Positions 33,207 to 41,645 of a stretch of 64,000 nt of DNA are shown in pieces. Location of the stretch: assembly GCA_964461715.1 (NCBI GenBank), contig CAYWVR010000015.1, positions 1 to 64,000 on the forward strand, given 5' to 3'. The notes below the pieces were generated by a model. The model was not told where the DNA came from. It did not search any database and saw only the letters and a program-made list of their open reading frames with translations. Within the stretch, counting starts at the first letter, position 1. Every line of letters starts with the position of its first letter. The stretch comes from CAYWVR01 sp964461715. Lineage in GTDB: Bacteria > Planctomycetota > Phycisphaerae > FEN-1346. Both the position numbers and the translations under genes were made by a program.

Positions 33207-34106
33207 GTGACCGATCCCATCACCCGCCGCGCGTTTCTGAAGGGCAGCGCCGTCGCGGCTGCGGCGACCGCCGTCACGGGCTTGCCCCGCGGCACGCGGG
33301 CCACGGCGGCCCCGAAGGCCATGCCCACGATCCACCTCGGGGACCTCGAAGTCTCGCGCCTGCTGCTCGGCTCCTACCCGTTCACCGGCCGGGGCCACCC
33401 GCGGTTTCTCGCCTGCCGAGCCATGTACGACTATTACAAGGACGAGGGCCGCCTCTTCGCTACGCTCGACGCCGCGGCCAAGGCGGGCATCACGGCGGTC
33501 GTCGCGCGGCCGGGCGGGGCGGTGCCCTGGCTAGAGATCTGGCCCCGCTATCGCGACGCGGGCGGGAAGCTTCGGCACTGGGTCGCCGAGTGCATTAACA
33601 AAGGCGACCAGGGCCGCGTCCTGCTCCGGGCCGCCCGGGCCGGGGCCGACGCCTGCTATATCCAGTCCGGGCGGGTTGACCCGTACGTCCTCGCCCGCGA
33701 CTTCCACACCCTCCGCCACTGGCTGGAGACGGCCCGCGAGGCGGGTGTCCCGCTCGGGCTCGCGACGCACCGGGCCGACACGCTTCTGGAGTGCGAGCGG
33801 AATCATCTGCCCGTCGACTTCTACTTCCAGTCGCTCTACGACTGGACGCCGTTCCCGCCGGACGACCCCGCCGCCGCCTTCCGGCCCGCCGACCGCGAGA
33901 AGGCTCTCGCCGCCGTCCGGAAGGTCGCCAAGCCCGTCGTCGTCTTCAAGGTACTCGCCGCGGGCTACCACGAGCCGCGCCCGGCTTTCGAGCACACGCT
34001 CGCCCGCCTCGCCCCGAAGGACGGCCTGTGCGTGGGCGTCTTCACGAAGGACGACCCTGATCAGCCCGCCGAGAACGCGGCCCTGGTGCGCCAGCTGAGC
34101 CGGTAG
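33207..34106 (+). CDS. Tat-exported protein with aldolase/AKR-like barrel, function unknown
   Basis: The 299-residue protein starts with a clear Tat signal (TRRAFLKGS followed by an alanine-rich hydrophobic stretch, probably cut near residue 34). The mature part, with IHLGDLEVSRLLLGSYPF then repeated beta-alpha units, looks like a TIM barrel distantly related to aldo/keto reductases. However, I do not see the usual Asp-Tyr-Lys-His set. Planctomycetes carry many such proteins without assigned function. The start is GTG. It may be co-transcribed with the oxidoreductase 119 bases upstream. Confidence 0.75.
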   Translation: MTDPITRRAFLKGSAVAAAATAVTGLPRGTRATAAPKAMPTIHLGDLEVSRLLLGSYPFTGRGHPRFLACRAMYDYYKDEGRLFATLDAAAKAGITAVVARPGGAVPWLEIWPRYRDAGGKLRHWVAECINKGDQGRVLLRAARAGADACYIQSGRVDPYVLARDFHTLRHWLETAREAGVPLGLATHRADTLLECERNHLPVDFYFQSLYDWTPFPPDDPAAAFRPADREKALAAVRKVAKPVVVFKVLAAGYHEPRPAFEHTLARLAPKDGLCVGVFTKDDPDQPAENAALVRQLSR

Positions 34107-34132
34107 GGAAGGGCGAGGGACGGGAGACGGGC

Positions 34133-34201
34133 GGCACGGGCAGCTTGCCTGCCCGTGCACGGGTCCAAGGCGCGAACACCGGCAGGAAAGCTGCCCGTGC
34201 C
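34133..34201. repeat. Inverted repeat between convergent genes
   Basis: The 14-base arm GGCACGGGCAGCTT (34133-34146) is exactly inverted at 34188-34201, and the left part contains a smaller internal palindrome around TGCCTGCC. It sits between the ends of two convergent genes and may act as a bidirectional terminator or be a dispersed intergenic element. Confidence 0.7.
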
Positions 34202-34225
34202 ACCATCCTCGGCCATAGTGCCCCG

Positions 34226-36481
34226 CTAATCCCGCCGCGGCAGGAAGCGCCCCGCGATCGGCCCCGAGACGGGCTCCGAGCCGCATCGGCCCTTGAACGA
34301 GCCGGTGACGCGGGCGTGGCTGACGTCGGCCTCGATCTCGTAGGCGCAGGCGACGTGGGTCTGCGTCTCGTCGGTGTACGTCAGGCGGAGCGGTCCGCGC
34401 ACCGTTCGGCCCTCGACCGCCAGCTTCGACGGGTTGAGCCGCCCGGGGCGACCGTCCAGCAGGATCGTCGCCGGTCGGAATGCGCCCTCCGCGCGGACGA
34501 GCGGCACGCGCGTGACGGGCTCGGCACGGACGGCCCCCTTCATCTCGATCACCAGGACAAAGTTCTCCATGTCACGAACGCTGCGCGCGGCCGGGCCGAC
34601 CTCGCCGACGAAGCGACCCGTCTGGACAAGCGTGTCCTCGATGAACGTGCGGAACGTCCCGCCCGCGGCGGTCCCGATGACGTATCCCTCCAGCTCGAAC
34701 CGGTGCGGGCCCCAGCTCGTGTTGTGGCCTTTGGTGCTTGTGACGAGGGTCCGGACGTCGGCGGCGAAGCGGGGCAGGTCGAGCCGCACGTCGGCCGATT
34801 CGAGCATCCCGTTCCAGCCGATGGACATGCGGTTCGGGATTCGCTGGTCGAACTCCGTGAACCGCCCGTCGCGCGTGCGGCCCTGGTCGAGGACGAAGCT
34901 GATGTACGCGCGATGGTGATAGCTGCCATCGTAGATGCCGACGAGCGCGTCCTCCAGCAGGAGATGCAGCCACGCCGGCTCCGGCGCGCCGCGGGTCTGA
35001 ACGACGCCGCGCACCTTGCCCTCGCGCCGCCCCGCGCGGTACGTGCCCGCGACTTCGCCGCCCTCGATCCGCGCGTCGATCTCGGCGGCCCAGGGCGTCG
35101 GCGTCGCGACGACCCACGGGTCCGGGCTGAGCGTGACGTCGATCCGCCCGGCCAGGCGCCGGCCTTCGAGCTCGAGCGCCGAGGCGTCGACCGCGTGCGA
35201 GGACTTCGAGTAGTCTAGGGCCGTCGCGAAGGCGGCCTGCCACATCCCGCCGCGATGGTCGAGCCACACGGTCATCTCGGCGCCGCCGCCCATGGCATCG
35301 ACGAGAACCAGGGCGTACGTGGCGTCTTCGGCCTCGGGCGGGGCCGACGCGCCGGCGGCGACCCGGCCGGCGGCGACGCGCGCGGCGAGGGCGGCTTCGA
35401 CCGCTTCCTTCTTCCTGGTGACGACATGGGCGGTGATTCGCTCCGAAGCCTGCCGCGCGTCGGGTGTCCGAATCCGGGCGAGCGCGCCTTGCCAGAGGGC
35501 CACGTCCTCGTCCGGCGGCAACGCGTCGGCCTCGATGATTGCGGCATTGAGAAGCGCGACGACTTCCTCGCCGCCGATGTGCCCAAGGGCCTCGGCCGCC
35601 GCGCGGCGAACGGAGATCGGCGCCTCGGACCACGCGTGCGGGTCTTTGTACACGTCGCCGGGCTCGCGATGGTCCCGGGCGGCCGCGAGGATCGCCGGGG
35701 CCGCTTCCTCGCCCAAGGCCGCCAGCGCACGGACCGCGGTGGCGTGCACCTGTCGCGCGGCGTCGGCGTCGTCCGTCGCGCCCACCAGGGCCAGCAGGGC
35801 GGGCACGGCGCGCGCCGTGCCGTCCGCCGCGAGGACCTCGGCCACGGCCACGTGGACTTTCTCGTTGCGGGTGCGCCGCGCGGCCCGGAGGAGGGCATCG
35901 AAGGCGGGCGGCCCGGCTTCGATGAGCGCCGCCCGGGCAGTGTTTCGGACCTCGGCGTGCGGGTTGGCGAGCGCTTTCGCGAGCCCCGCCCGGGCTGCGT
36001 CCCCGCGCACGGCCGCGAGGGCTCGGACGGCGGCGACGCGGACGGCGGGGTCGGCGTCCTCGACGCGCTCGGCCAGCGTCCGCACGGCCGTCGGGTCGCC
36101 GAGGCGGGCGAGGGCGTCGGCCAAGGCCCGGCGGACGGCGGGGTCCGGCTCCTTCTCCATCCGGATTCGAAGGTCCATGACGAGGGAGGCGTCGCCGATC
36201 TGCCCCAGGGCCCACGCGCAGGCGGCTCGCACCTCGGGGTCCGGGTCTTTGAGGAACGGGGCGAGGTAGGGGACGGCGGCGGCGTCGCGGGCCTCGCCGA
36301 GACGACGCGCCGTCTCGGCCCGCCCGTCCTCGCGGAGCATGCGACGGCCGAAGCCGCTCGGGGCGGCGGGGCGGTCCGGTCGTCGCGGGGCGAAGGGAAT
36401 CCCGACGATGAGGAAGAGCATGCCGAGTGCGAGCGGCACGCCGATGAAGACGACCATGAGCTTGCCGAGCCACTTCTCCAT
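34226..36481 (-). CDS. HEAT-repeat membrane-anchored protein
   Basis: The 751-residue protein has one N-terminal membrane helix (about residues 8-29), then about eight HEAT/PBS-lyase-type repeats (roughly 55-350, with units such as DPDPEVRAACAWALGQIGD). A long beta-rich C-terminal region of about 380 residues resembles nothing I know and may bind carbohydrate. It probably serves as an extracytoplasmic scaffold. It is the last gene of the iolB-GH105-SGNH unit (72 bases from the SGNH gene), although that gap could hold its own start site. Confidence 0.82.
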   Translation of the reverse strand: MEKWLGKLMVVFIGVPLALGMLFLIVGIPFAPRRPDRPAAPSGFGRRMLREDGRAETARRLGEARDAAAVPYLAPFLKDPDPEVRAACAWALGQIGDASLVMDLRIRMEKEPDPAVRRALADALARLGDPTAVRTLAERVEDADPAVRVAAVRALAAVRGDAARAGLAKALANPHAEVRNTARAALIEAGPPAFDALLRAARRTRNEKVHVAVAEVLAADGTARAVPALLALVGATDDADAARQVHATAVRALAALGEEAAPAILAAARDHREPGDVYKDPHAWSEAPISVRRAAAEALGHIGGEEVVALLNAAIIEADALPPDEDVALWQGALARIRTPDARQASERITAHVVTRKKEAVEAALAARVAAGRVAAGASAPPEAEDATYALVLVDAMGGGAEMTVWLDHRGGMWQAAFATALDYSKSSHAVDASALELEGRRLAGRIDVTLSPDPWVVATPTPWAAEIDARIEGGEVAGTYRAGRREGKVRGVVQTRGAPEPAWLHLLLEDALVGIYDGSYHHRAYISFVLDQGRTRDGRFTEFDQRIPNRMSIGWNGMLESADVRLDLPRFAADVRTLVTSTKGHNTSWGPHRFELEGYVIGTAAGGTFRTFIEDTLVQTGRFVGEVGPAARSVRDMENFVLVIEMKGAVRAEPVTRVPLVRAEGAFRPATILLDGRPGRLNPSKLAVEGRTVRGPLRLTYTDETQTHVACAYEIEADVSHARVTGSFKGRCGSEPVSGPIAGRFLPRRD

Positions 36482-36553
36482 CGAGGCTCCATGAGGGGAC
36501 CGTCGGCTCTCCCCGGGCTTGAACCCGCCAGGGCGGTGGCGGTATCGGCTGGG

Positions 36554-37582
36554 CTAGAGAAGGGGCCGGAGGATGGGCTCGAGAACGTCGGCCATGCGTG
36601 CGAAACCCAGGTCCGACGGGTGCGAGGCGTCGACCGTGCCGTCGCCGTCGTTGCCCAGAAGGTCCGCGCCTTCGACGTAATAGAGGTCCTGGATGCCGTG
36701 CGCTTCGAGGTTCTCGAAGGCGGTCCGGAGGGCGGCGCGGCGCTGGTCGTGCTGACGGCGCAGCTCGGCGTTGGTCCAAGCCGCGGCCCACGTCCGATCC
36801 TCCACGAGCACGATGGGCACATCCGGCTGCGCCTCGCGAAGCGTCAGCACGGCCGGCTCGGCCCGTTCGGCCACCTCCTCGGTGCCCATGTTCGGGAGGC
36901 AATCGACGACGAAGACGCGGGCGTGAATCTCGCCCAGGAGCTCGACGATCGGCGGGTCCATGCGTCCCTCGCCCGCCAGGCCGAGGTTCACCACCGGCAC
37001 GTCGAGGCGGCGGCCGAGGATCGCCGGGTGGTTCATGCCCGGCCGCGTCGCCGAGAGCCCATGCACGATGCTCGTCCCGTAGAAGACGACCGGCCGGTCG
37101 GGGCGCGGCGGGACGGGCTCGAAGAGGCTTCCGCGCGGCACACCGACGGCGAGTTCCGTGCATCGCTCGTGGATAGGCAGGTAGAGCCGCCACCGGCGCC
37201 GCTCAGCGTCGAAGCGGTTGCGGCCGAGCTCGTCGAGGGCGACGGGGCGTATGAAGGGCAGCCCGATCCCTGCCCATCGCCAGCGTCTCTCGGCGTCGCG
37301 GCCATAGAGGTCGAGCCCGGCTCGCAGGAGGCCCGTCTGGCTGTAGACCGCCTGGGCCTCGTCGGGCAGTCGCCAGCGGGCCCAGAGGCGCGGGGCGTCC
37401 GTCTCGAAATGGACGCAGAGCCCCGCTCCCTGGCATCCGCACTCCCAGAGCCGCTCGCGGACGCGGTCCTTGACGCGAAGGGGCAGGCGGCCGAAGGGCC
37501 CTTCGGTGTCGGGCCAGGGTTGGCCCTCGCAGCCGATCTCGACGGCATCGTGCCAGACGAGGTCCGGGGCCTTGTCGCTCAT
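36554..37582 (-). CDS. SGNH/GDSL-family esterase-like hydrolase
   Basis: A 342-residue protein with an N-terminal beta-sandwich (about 1-155) like that of SGNH carbohydrate esterases, followed by the hydrolase fold. The catalytic serine lies in YGTSIVHG near residue 170, the glycine block in NLGLAGEGRMD, and the Asp-His pair in DASHPSDLGF near 320. It probably removes acetyl or other ester groups from sugars. No signal peptide is seen. It lies 15 bases after the GH105 gene in the iolB unit. Confidence 0.85.
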   Translation of the reverse strand: MSDKAPDLVWHDAVEIGCEGQPWPDTEGPFGRLPLRVKDRVRERLWECGCQGAGLCVHFETDAPRLWARWRLPDEAQAVYSQTGLLRAGLDLYGRDAERRWRWAGIGLPFIRPVALDELGRNRFDAERRRWRLYLPIHERCTELAVGVPRGSLFEPVPPRPDRPVVFYGTSIVHGLSATRPGMNHPAILGRRLDVPVVNLGLAGEGRMDPPIVELLGEIHARVFVVDCLPNMGTEEVAERAEPAVLTLREAQPDVPIVLVEDRTWAAAWTNAELRRQHDQRRAALRTAFENLEAHGIQDLYYVEGADLLGNDGDGTVDASHPSDLGFARMADVLEPILRPLL

Positions 37583-37597
37583 AAGAGGATCTCCATT

Positions 37598-38776
37598 TTA
37601 CGGGGAGAGCTTCGCCACTTCGAGGCCCGCGAGGATAAACGCCCCGGTCCCGTACTCCTTTTCGGTGTCGCGCGCCCGCTGGTCGGTGTACGGGCCGGGA
37701 GACGGCTCGTAGTGCGGCGGCTGGACGTGAAGGAGGCGGCCCTTCTCGTTCAGGCTGGAGGCGAGCGCCGCCCAGGCCCGCTCGACGACGGGCCCGTACG
37801 TCTCACGGTTCAAGAGCCCCCGGTTCACGCCCCACGCCAGGGCGTAGCAGAAGAGCCCTGTGCCGCTCGTCTCCGGGTGCGGAAAGGCGTTGGGGCGCCG
37901 CAGGTCCGTGCGCCAGAACCCGTCGGGCGATCGGCGCTGGACGAGGGCGGCGGCCATGTCTCGGAGCATCCGCTCGTAGCGCGGCCGGGCGGGGTCGTCG
38001 GCGGGGAGATACTGAAGCACCCGCACGAGGCCCCCCATCACCCACCCGTTGCCGCGCGCCCAGAAAATCTTCTTCCCCTCGCGATGTTCAAGGTCGGCGA
38101 AGGAGCCGTCGCGGAACCAGAGGTGCTCGTCGGTGTCGTAGAGGTGGGCGGCGGTGTCCCACCAGGCGCGGTGGAGGTAGGCGGCGTACTTCTGTTCACC
38201 GGTGACCGCCGCGAGGCGCGCGAGGACCGGCGGGGCCATAAAGAGGGCGTCGCACCAGTGCCAGCCGGTCCCGTCCCATCCGAGGCGGGAGTTCCGCCAC
38301 TTCGGGTCGCGCTTGCGGCGCGGCTTGCGCACCGGCCGGCCGGGGCGCGGATAGGGCAGGGCGAGCATGGCGTCGACGTCGCGGCGAAGGGGGACGAGGC
38401 GGCCGGCGTCGCCCGTCGCCTCGTAGAGCTCGAGGTAGACCTGGCCGCAGAGCTGGTCGTTGGCGTCGCAGGCGAGGCGTCCGCGGTCCCAGTCCTGCCG
38501 CTCGGCCCATTCGGTGGCCCAGTCGCGGTAGACCTCCTCGCCCGTCTCGGCCCACGCCGTCGCCACCGCCGCGAACAGCGTGGCCGTTTCCCAGGAGTTC
38601 GGCCGCTGCATCGAGCGCGGCACCTGGTAGGCGGCGGCGCGTCGGACGAGGGCGAGGACGTCCTCGCGCGGCAGTTGGGGCGCATCGCGCCGCGCCCTTT
38701 CGCCGCACCCGATGGCCAGGCCCGCGACAACGAGGCCGAGGAGCCCCCCGGCGCGCCGCCTCGCTACACCTCCCAT
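37598..38776 (-). CDS. GH105-like unsaturated rhamnogalacturonyl hydrolase lipoprotein
   Basis: The 392-residue protein begins with a lipoprotein-type signal (VAGLAIGC near residue 24) and then resembles GH105/YteR hydrolases. It has WHWCDALFMAPPVLARLA near 165, the FWARGNGWVMGGL segment near 235 that forms the substrate loop, and an SGTGLFCYALAWG stretch near 305. These enzymes remove unsaturated galacturonate or glucuronate. The ATG lies 10 bases inside the end of iolB. Being lipid-anchored, it should act in the periplasm, unlike the GH88 enzyme. Confidence 0.88.
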   Translation of the reverse strand: MGGVARRRAGGLLGLVVAGLAIGCGERARRDAPQLPREDVLALVRRAAAYQVPRSMQRPNSWETATLFAAVATAWAETGEEVYRDWATEWAERQDWDRGRLACDANDQLCGQVYLELYEATGDAGRLVPLRRDVDAMLALPYPRPGRPVRKPRRKRDPKWRNSRLGWDGTGWHWCDALFMAPPVLARLAAVTGEQKYAAYLHRAWWDTAAHLYDTDEHLWFRDGSFADLEHREGKKIFWARGNGWVMGGLVRVLQYLPADDPARPRYERMLRDMAAALVQRRSPDGFWRTDLRRPNAFPHPETSGTGLFCYALAWGVNRGLLNRETYGPVVERAWAALASSLNEKGRLLHVQPPHYEPSPGPYTDQRARDTEKEYGTGAFILAGLEVAKLSP

Positions 38777-39606
38777 TGCGTCTCCTGCAGCAGCGTCTCG
38801 GCGCCCTTGAGCCAGTGGTGGGCGGGGTCGTCGAACGGGGCCATGTCGCGTCCCTCGCCGGCCATCAGCCACAGGTAGTACACCTGGTACCCCGGGGCTG
38901 CCGCCACCGGATGGTAGCCGCGCGGGAGGATGACCGTGTCGCCGTGCTCGACGGCGTAGCACTCGTCGAGGGACCGGTCGTCGGTGTAGAGCCGCTGGAT
39001 GCCGAAGCCCTGCTGCGGCAGGACCTGGAAGTAGTAGACCTCTTCGAGGTTGACTTCGACGGGCGGGCGGTCCTTGTCGTGGCGGTGGGGCGGGTAGCTG
39101 GACCAGCAGCCCGTCCGGTTGAACGTCTCGCCCACCAGCAGATGGGCCCCGGCCAAACGCTTGTCGAGGATGTCGTGGACCTCCCGCTGCCAGTTGTGGA
39201 CGCCCACCGTCTTCGGGTTGACCATGTCGGGCGTGATGACGGTGGGGACGGCGCCGTCGTCGGCCTTCGCCTGGCAGACGGCCAGACGCGTGGCCGGGGC
39301 CGACGCCGCCACCTTGCCCTTGAACCCGGGCGGCAGGTAGAGGGCCGAGGCGAGGCCGTCGAAGACGTGCTTGCGGGAGCCGAGGGGGCCCGCGGTCAGC
39401 TCGCGCCGCCCGTCGTAGGCCTGGACCGATCCGGACAGCACAACGACGCACCATTCGCTCCCGCCGGTCTCGACCTTCCAGCTCTTGCCGGCGTCGAGGT
39501 TGACGAGGCCGAAGCCGAGGTACGCGAGGCCGCCGTCGCCGGGCCGGACGAGCCGGGTGAAGCCGGCCTTGGGCTTTGTGGGGGCCTTGATGAGGAGGTC
39601 GGACAC
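38764..39606 (-). CDS. iolB: 5-deoxy-glucuronate isomerase, IolB family
   Basis: The 280-residue bicupin matches IolB along its length: a degenerate first cupin, then TFNRTGCWSSYPPHRHD near residue 165, EEVYYFQVLPQQGFGIQR near 188, and ILPRGYHPV near 227 with metal ligands. IolB isomerises 5-deoxy-glucuronate in inositol degradation. KduI is the related enzyme of uronate degradation but has a different motif spacing. No other iol genes are in the window, so it may instead serve uronate metabolism. The start is GTG; the promoter is at 39652-39679. Confidence 0.88.
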   Translation of the reverse strand: MSDLLIKAPTKPKAGFTRLVRPGDGGLAYLGFGLVNLDAGKSWKVETGGSEWCVVVLSGSVQAYDGRRELTAGPLGSRKHVFDGLASALYLPPGFKGKVAASAPATRLAVCQAKADDGAVPTVITPDMVNPKTVGVHNWQREVHDILDKRLAGAHLLVGETFNRTGCWSSYPPHRHDKDRPPVEVNLEEVYYFQVLPQQGFGIQRLYTDDRSLDECYAVEHGDTVILPRGYHPVAAAPGYQVYYLWLMAGEGRDMAPFDDPAHHWLKGAETLLQETQWEV

Positions 39607-39628
39607 GGCGGTCTCCTTTGCTTTGCGC

Positions 39629-39656
39629 TTGAACGGTGTGCGGGCCCCGGTATTCT
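39629..39656 (+). promoter_or_regulatory. Promoter of the GH2 gene (half of a bidirectional pair)
   Basis: TTGAAC (39629-39634) and TATTCT (39651-39656) are 16 bases apart; transcription would start near 39663, 48 bases before the GH2 ATG. The -10 overlaps that of the opposing iolB promoter. Confidence 0.62.
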
Positions 39657-39679
39657 AAGCCCCCCGCGAGCCAATGCAA
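39652..39679 (-). promoter_or_regulatory. Promoter of the iolB-GH105 unit (half of a bidirectional pair)
   Basis: On the minus strand TTGCAT (39679-39674) and TAGAAT (39657-39652) are 16 bases apart. Five of the six -10 positions are shared with the GH2 promoter on the other strand. Confidence 0.65.
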
Positions 39680-39710
39680 GCGCGCGCTTCGGTGACAAGG
39701 GCGGTGCCCC

Positions 39711-41420
39711 ATGATTCGACTCTTCGAGGAGCATGTGACGCGGCCGGTGGTCGAGTTGGACGGGCTCTGGGATTTCGTCGCCGAACGCGACGCCGGCGAT
39801 GCTCTCGATGCAGACGGTCTCCCGACCGCGTTCACGCATCGTCTGCCCGTGCCGGGTTGCTGGGAGAGCCACCCGGACTTCCGGTCCTACCGCGGCAAGG
39901 GATGGTATCGACGGCGAATCTACCAACCGGAGCGGGGGCCGATGCGGCTGGTGTTCAAGGGGGTCAGCCACACGGCCCGCGTCCTCCTGGACCGGCGGGA
40001 GGTGGGTGGCCACGATGGCGCGTACACGGCTTTCGAGGTGGCCCTGGCCCGCGTCGAGCCCGGCGAGCACGAGCTGCGGGTCGAGGTCGATAACTCCTTC
40101 GGCGAGCACTCCGCCCTTCACGTCGAGAACGATTACTACACCTACGGCGGCATTACGCGGCCCTGCGCGCTCGAGCTGATCGGGCCGCAATACCTGCGGC
40201 ACGTGCACGTGACGCCTTCGCGCGGCAAGGACGGGACGTGGACCGCCCGGGTCCGGGCCGAGGTCGTCAACCTTGCGGACGAGGACGCGGAAGCGGCGGT
40301 GGACGTGGTGGCGGCCGAGGCGCGGATCGACCTGGGCCAGGCCACCGTGCCCGCCGGCGGGAGCGTCTGGTTCGAGGGGGAGGGGGCCTTCGCCAAGGTT
40401 GAGGCGTGGAGCCCCGAGCACCCGAGGCTCTACCACGTCCAGGCCCTCCTCCACGGGGCGGGCGGCGATGCGCCGGGCGACGATCTCATCGACCGCGTGG
40501 GCTTCCGCGAGATCGAGGTGGACGGCACGCGGCTGCTCCTGAACGGCGCCCCCGTGCGCCTGCGCGGCTTCAACCGGCACGAGGATCATCCGCACTTCGG
40601 ATGCGCCATTCCCGTCGAGGCGATGATCTACGATCTCCAGCGGTTCGAGGACCTCGGGGCCAACTGCGACCGGACGTGCCACTACCCGAACGACGAGCGG
40701 TGGCTGGACCTGTGCGACGAGCGGGGCCTGCTGGTCTGGGAGGAGAACCACGCCCGGGGCCTGACGGGCGAGCGGTTCCGCCATCCGAAGCTGCGCGAGC
40801 AGGCCCTCGCGTGCACGCGGGAAATGGTCGAGCAGCACTTCAACCACCCCTCCATCATCCTGTGGGGCATCCTGAACGAGTGCGAGAGCTTCTCCCAGCA
40901 GGGCCGCGAGGTCTACGCCGAGGAGCTGGCGCTCCTGAAGGACCTCGACCCGAGCCGGCCCACGACCTTCGCCTCCTGCCACCAGGGCAAGGATATCTGC
41001 CTCGACCTGCCGGACGTCGTCGGCTTCAACATCTACACGGGCTGGTACCGCGACCCGGTCGAGGCGATCCCGGAGCGGCTCGAAGCCCTGATCGACTGGA
41101 TCGAGGAGGCGGGCGGCAAGGGCAAGCCCATCATCCTGAGCGAATTCGGGGCCGGAGCCCTTTACGGGTACCGCTCCGACACCGGGGCGAAGTGGACCGA
41201 GGAGACGCAGGCGGCGGTGCTGGAAGGGTGCCTCGCGTGCTACCTCGCGCATCCGCGCCTCGCGGGGGCCATCATCTGGCAGTTCTGCGATTGTCGCGTC
41301 ACGGAGGGATGGTTCGGCCATCGGCCGCGGACGTTCAACAACAAGGGTGTGGTCGACGAGTATAGGCGTCCGAAGCTCGCGTACCCGGTCGTCAAGCGGC
41401 TGTTGGGCAAGCCATCCTGA
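39711..41420 (+). CDS. GH2 glycoside hydrolase, beta-glucuronidase-like
   Basis: The 569-residue protein has the three-domain GH2 core: a sugar-binding jelly roll (about 1-160), an immunoglobulin-like domain (about 165-265) and the TIM barrel. The acid/base Glu390 lies in LWGILNECES and the nucleophile Glu478 in ILSEFGAGA. Size and motifs are closest to beta-glucuronidase rather than LacZ, fitting the uronate theme. There is no signal peptide. It is transcribed divergently from iolB from a shared promoter region. Confidence 0.9.
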   Translation: MIRLFEEHVTRPVVELDGLWDFVAERDAGDALDADGLPTAFTHRLPVPGCWESHPDFRSYRGKGWYRRRIYQPERGPMRLVFKGVSHTARVLLDRREVGGHDGAYTAFEVALARVEPGEHELRVEVDNSFGEHSALHVENDYYTYGGITRPCALELIGPQYLRHVHVTPSRGKDGTWTARVRAEVVNLADEDAEAAVDVVAAEARIDLGQATVPAGGSVWFEGEGAFAKVEAWSPEHPRLYHVQALLHGAGGDAPGDDLIDRVGFREIEVDGTRLLLNGAPVRLRGFNRHEDHPHFGCAIPVEAMIYDLQRFEDLGANCDRTCHYPNDERWLDLCDERGLLVWEENHARGLTGERFRHPKLREQALACTREMVEQHFNHPSIILWGILNECESFSQQGREVYAEELALLKDLDPSRPTTFASCHQGKDICLDLPDVVGFNIYTGWYRDPVEAIPERLEALIDWIEEAGGKGKPIILSEFGAGALYGYRSDTGAKWTEETQAAVLEGCLACYLAHPRLAGAIIWQFCDCRVTEGWFGHRPRTFNNKGVVDEYRRPKLAYPVVKRLLGKPS

Positions 41421-41426
41421 CCAAGC

Positions 41427-41446
41427 CCGGGGTCTGAAGGCCCCGG
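41427..41446. repeat. GC hairpin after the GH2 gene
   Basis: CCGGGG and CCCCGG arms with an eight-base loop, seven bases past the GH2 stop. It has no U tract and resembles short palindromes common between genes of high-GC planctomycetes; it may act as a weak terminator. Confidence 0.45.
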
Positions 41447-41580
41447 ACTTGAGAGGACGAGCTCATCCTCAGCCGCGTCCCCGCCGACTCGGGCGGCGTC
41501 GCGCGGGGCATCCGGCCCGGGCCGCGAGCTCGATTGTACCATGGAGCCGCGCGGCGAGGCATGAGTATCGCCTTGCGCAT

Positions 41581-41616
41581 GAAGAACGGGCCCGCCGAAC
41601 GCATCTCGGCAGGCCC
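41581..41616 (-). terminator. Terminator of the PEP-CTERM gene
   Basis: In the minus-strand transcript a 12-pair stem with two G-U pairs (41616-41605 with 41599-41588) is followed by GTTCTTC. The G-U pairs would be mismatches in the opposite orientation, which supports minus-strand use. Confidence 0.6.
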
Positions 41617-41645
41617 GCGGCGTTTGATCGGTGTATCGACCGCCC

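Noticed and set aside
35255..38878. Long plus-strand open frame across the HEAT, SGNH and GH105 genes
   Set aside because: Same codon-bias shadow effect; no ribosome site or recognisable motif, and the minus-strand genes are convincing.
38764..39606. Assignment of the bicupin as KduI
   Set aside because: Motif order and the PPHRHD / EEVYYFQ pattern fit IolB better than KduI, despite the uronate setting.
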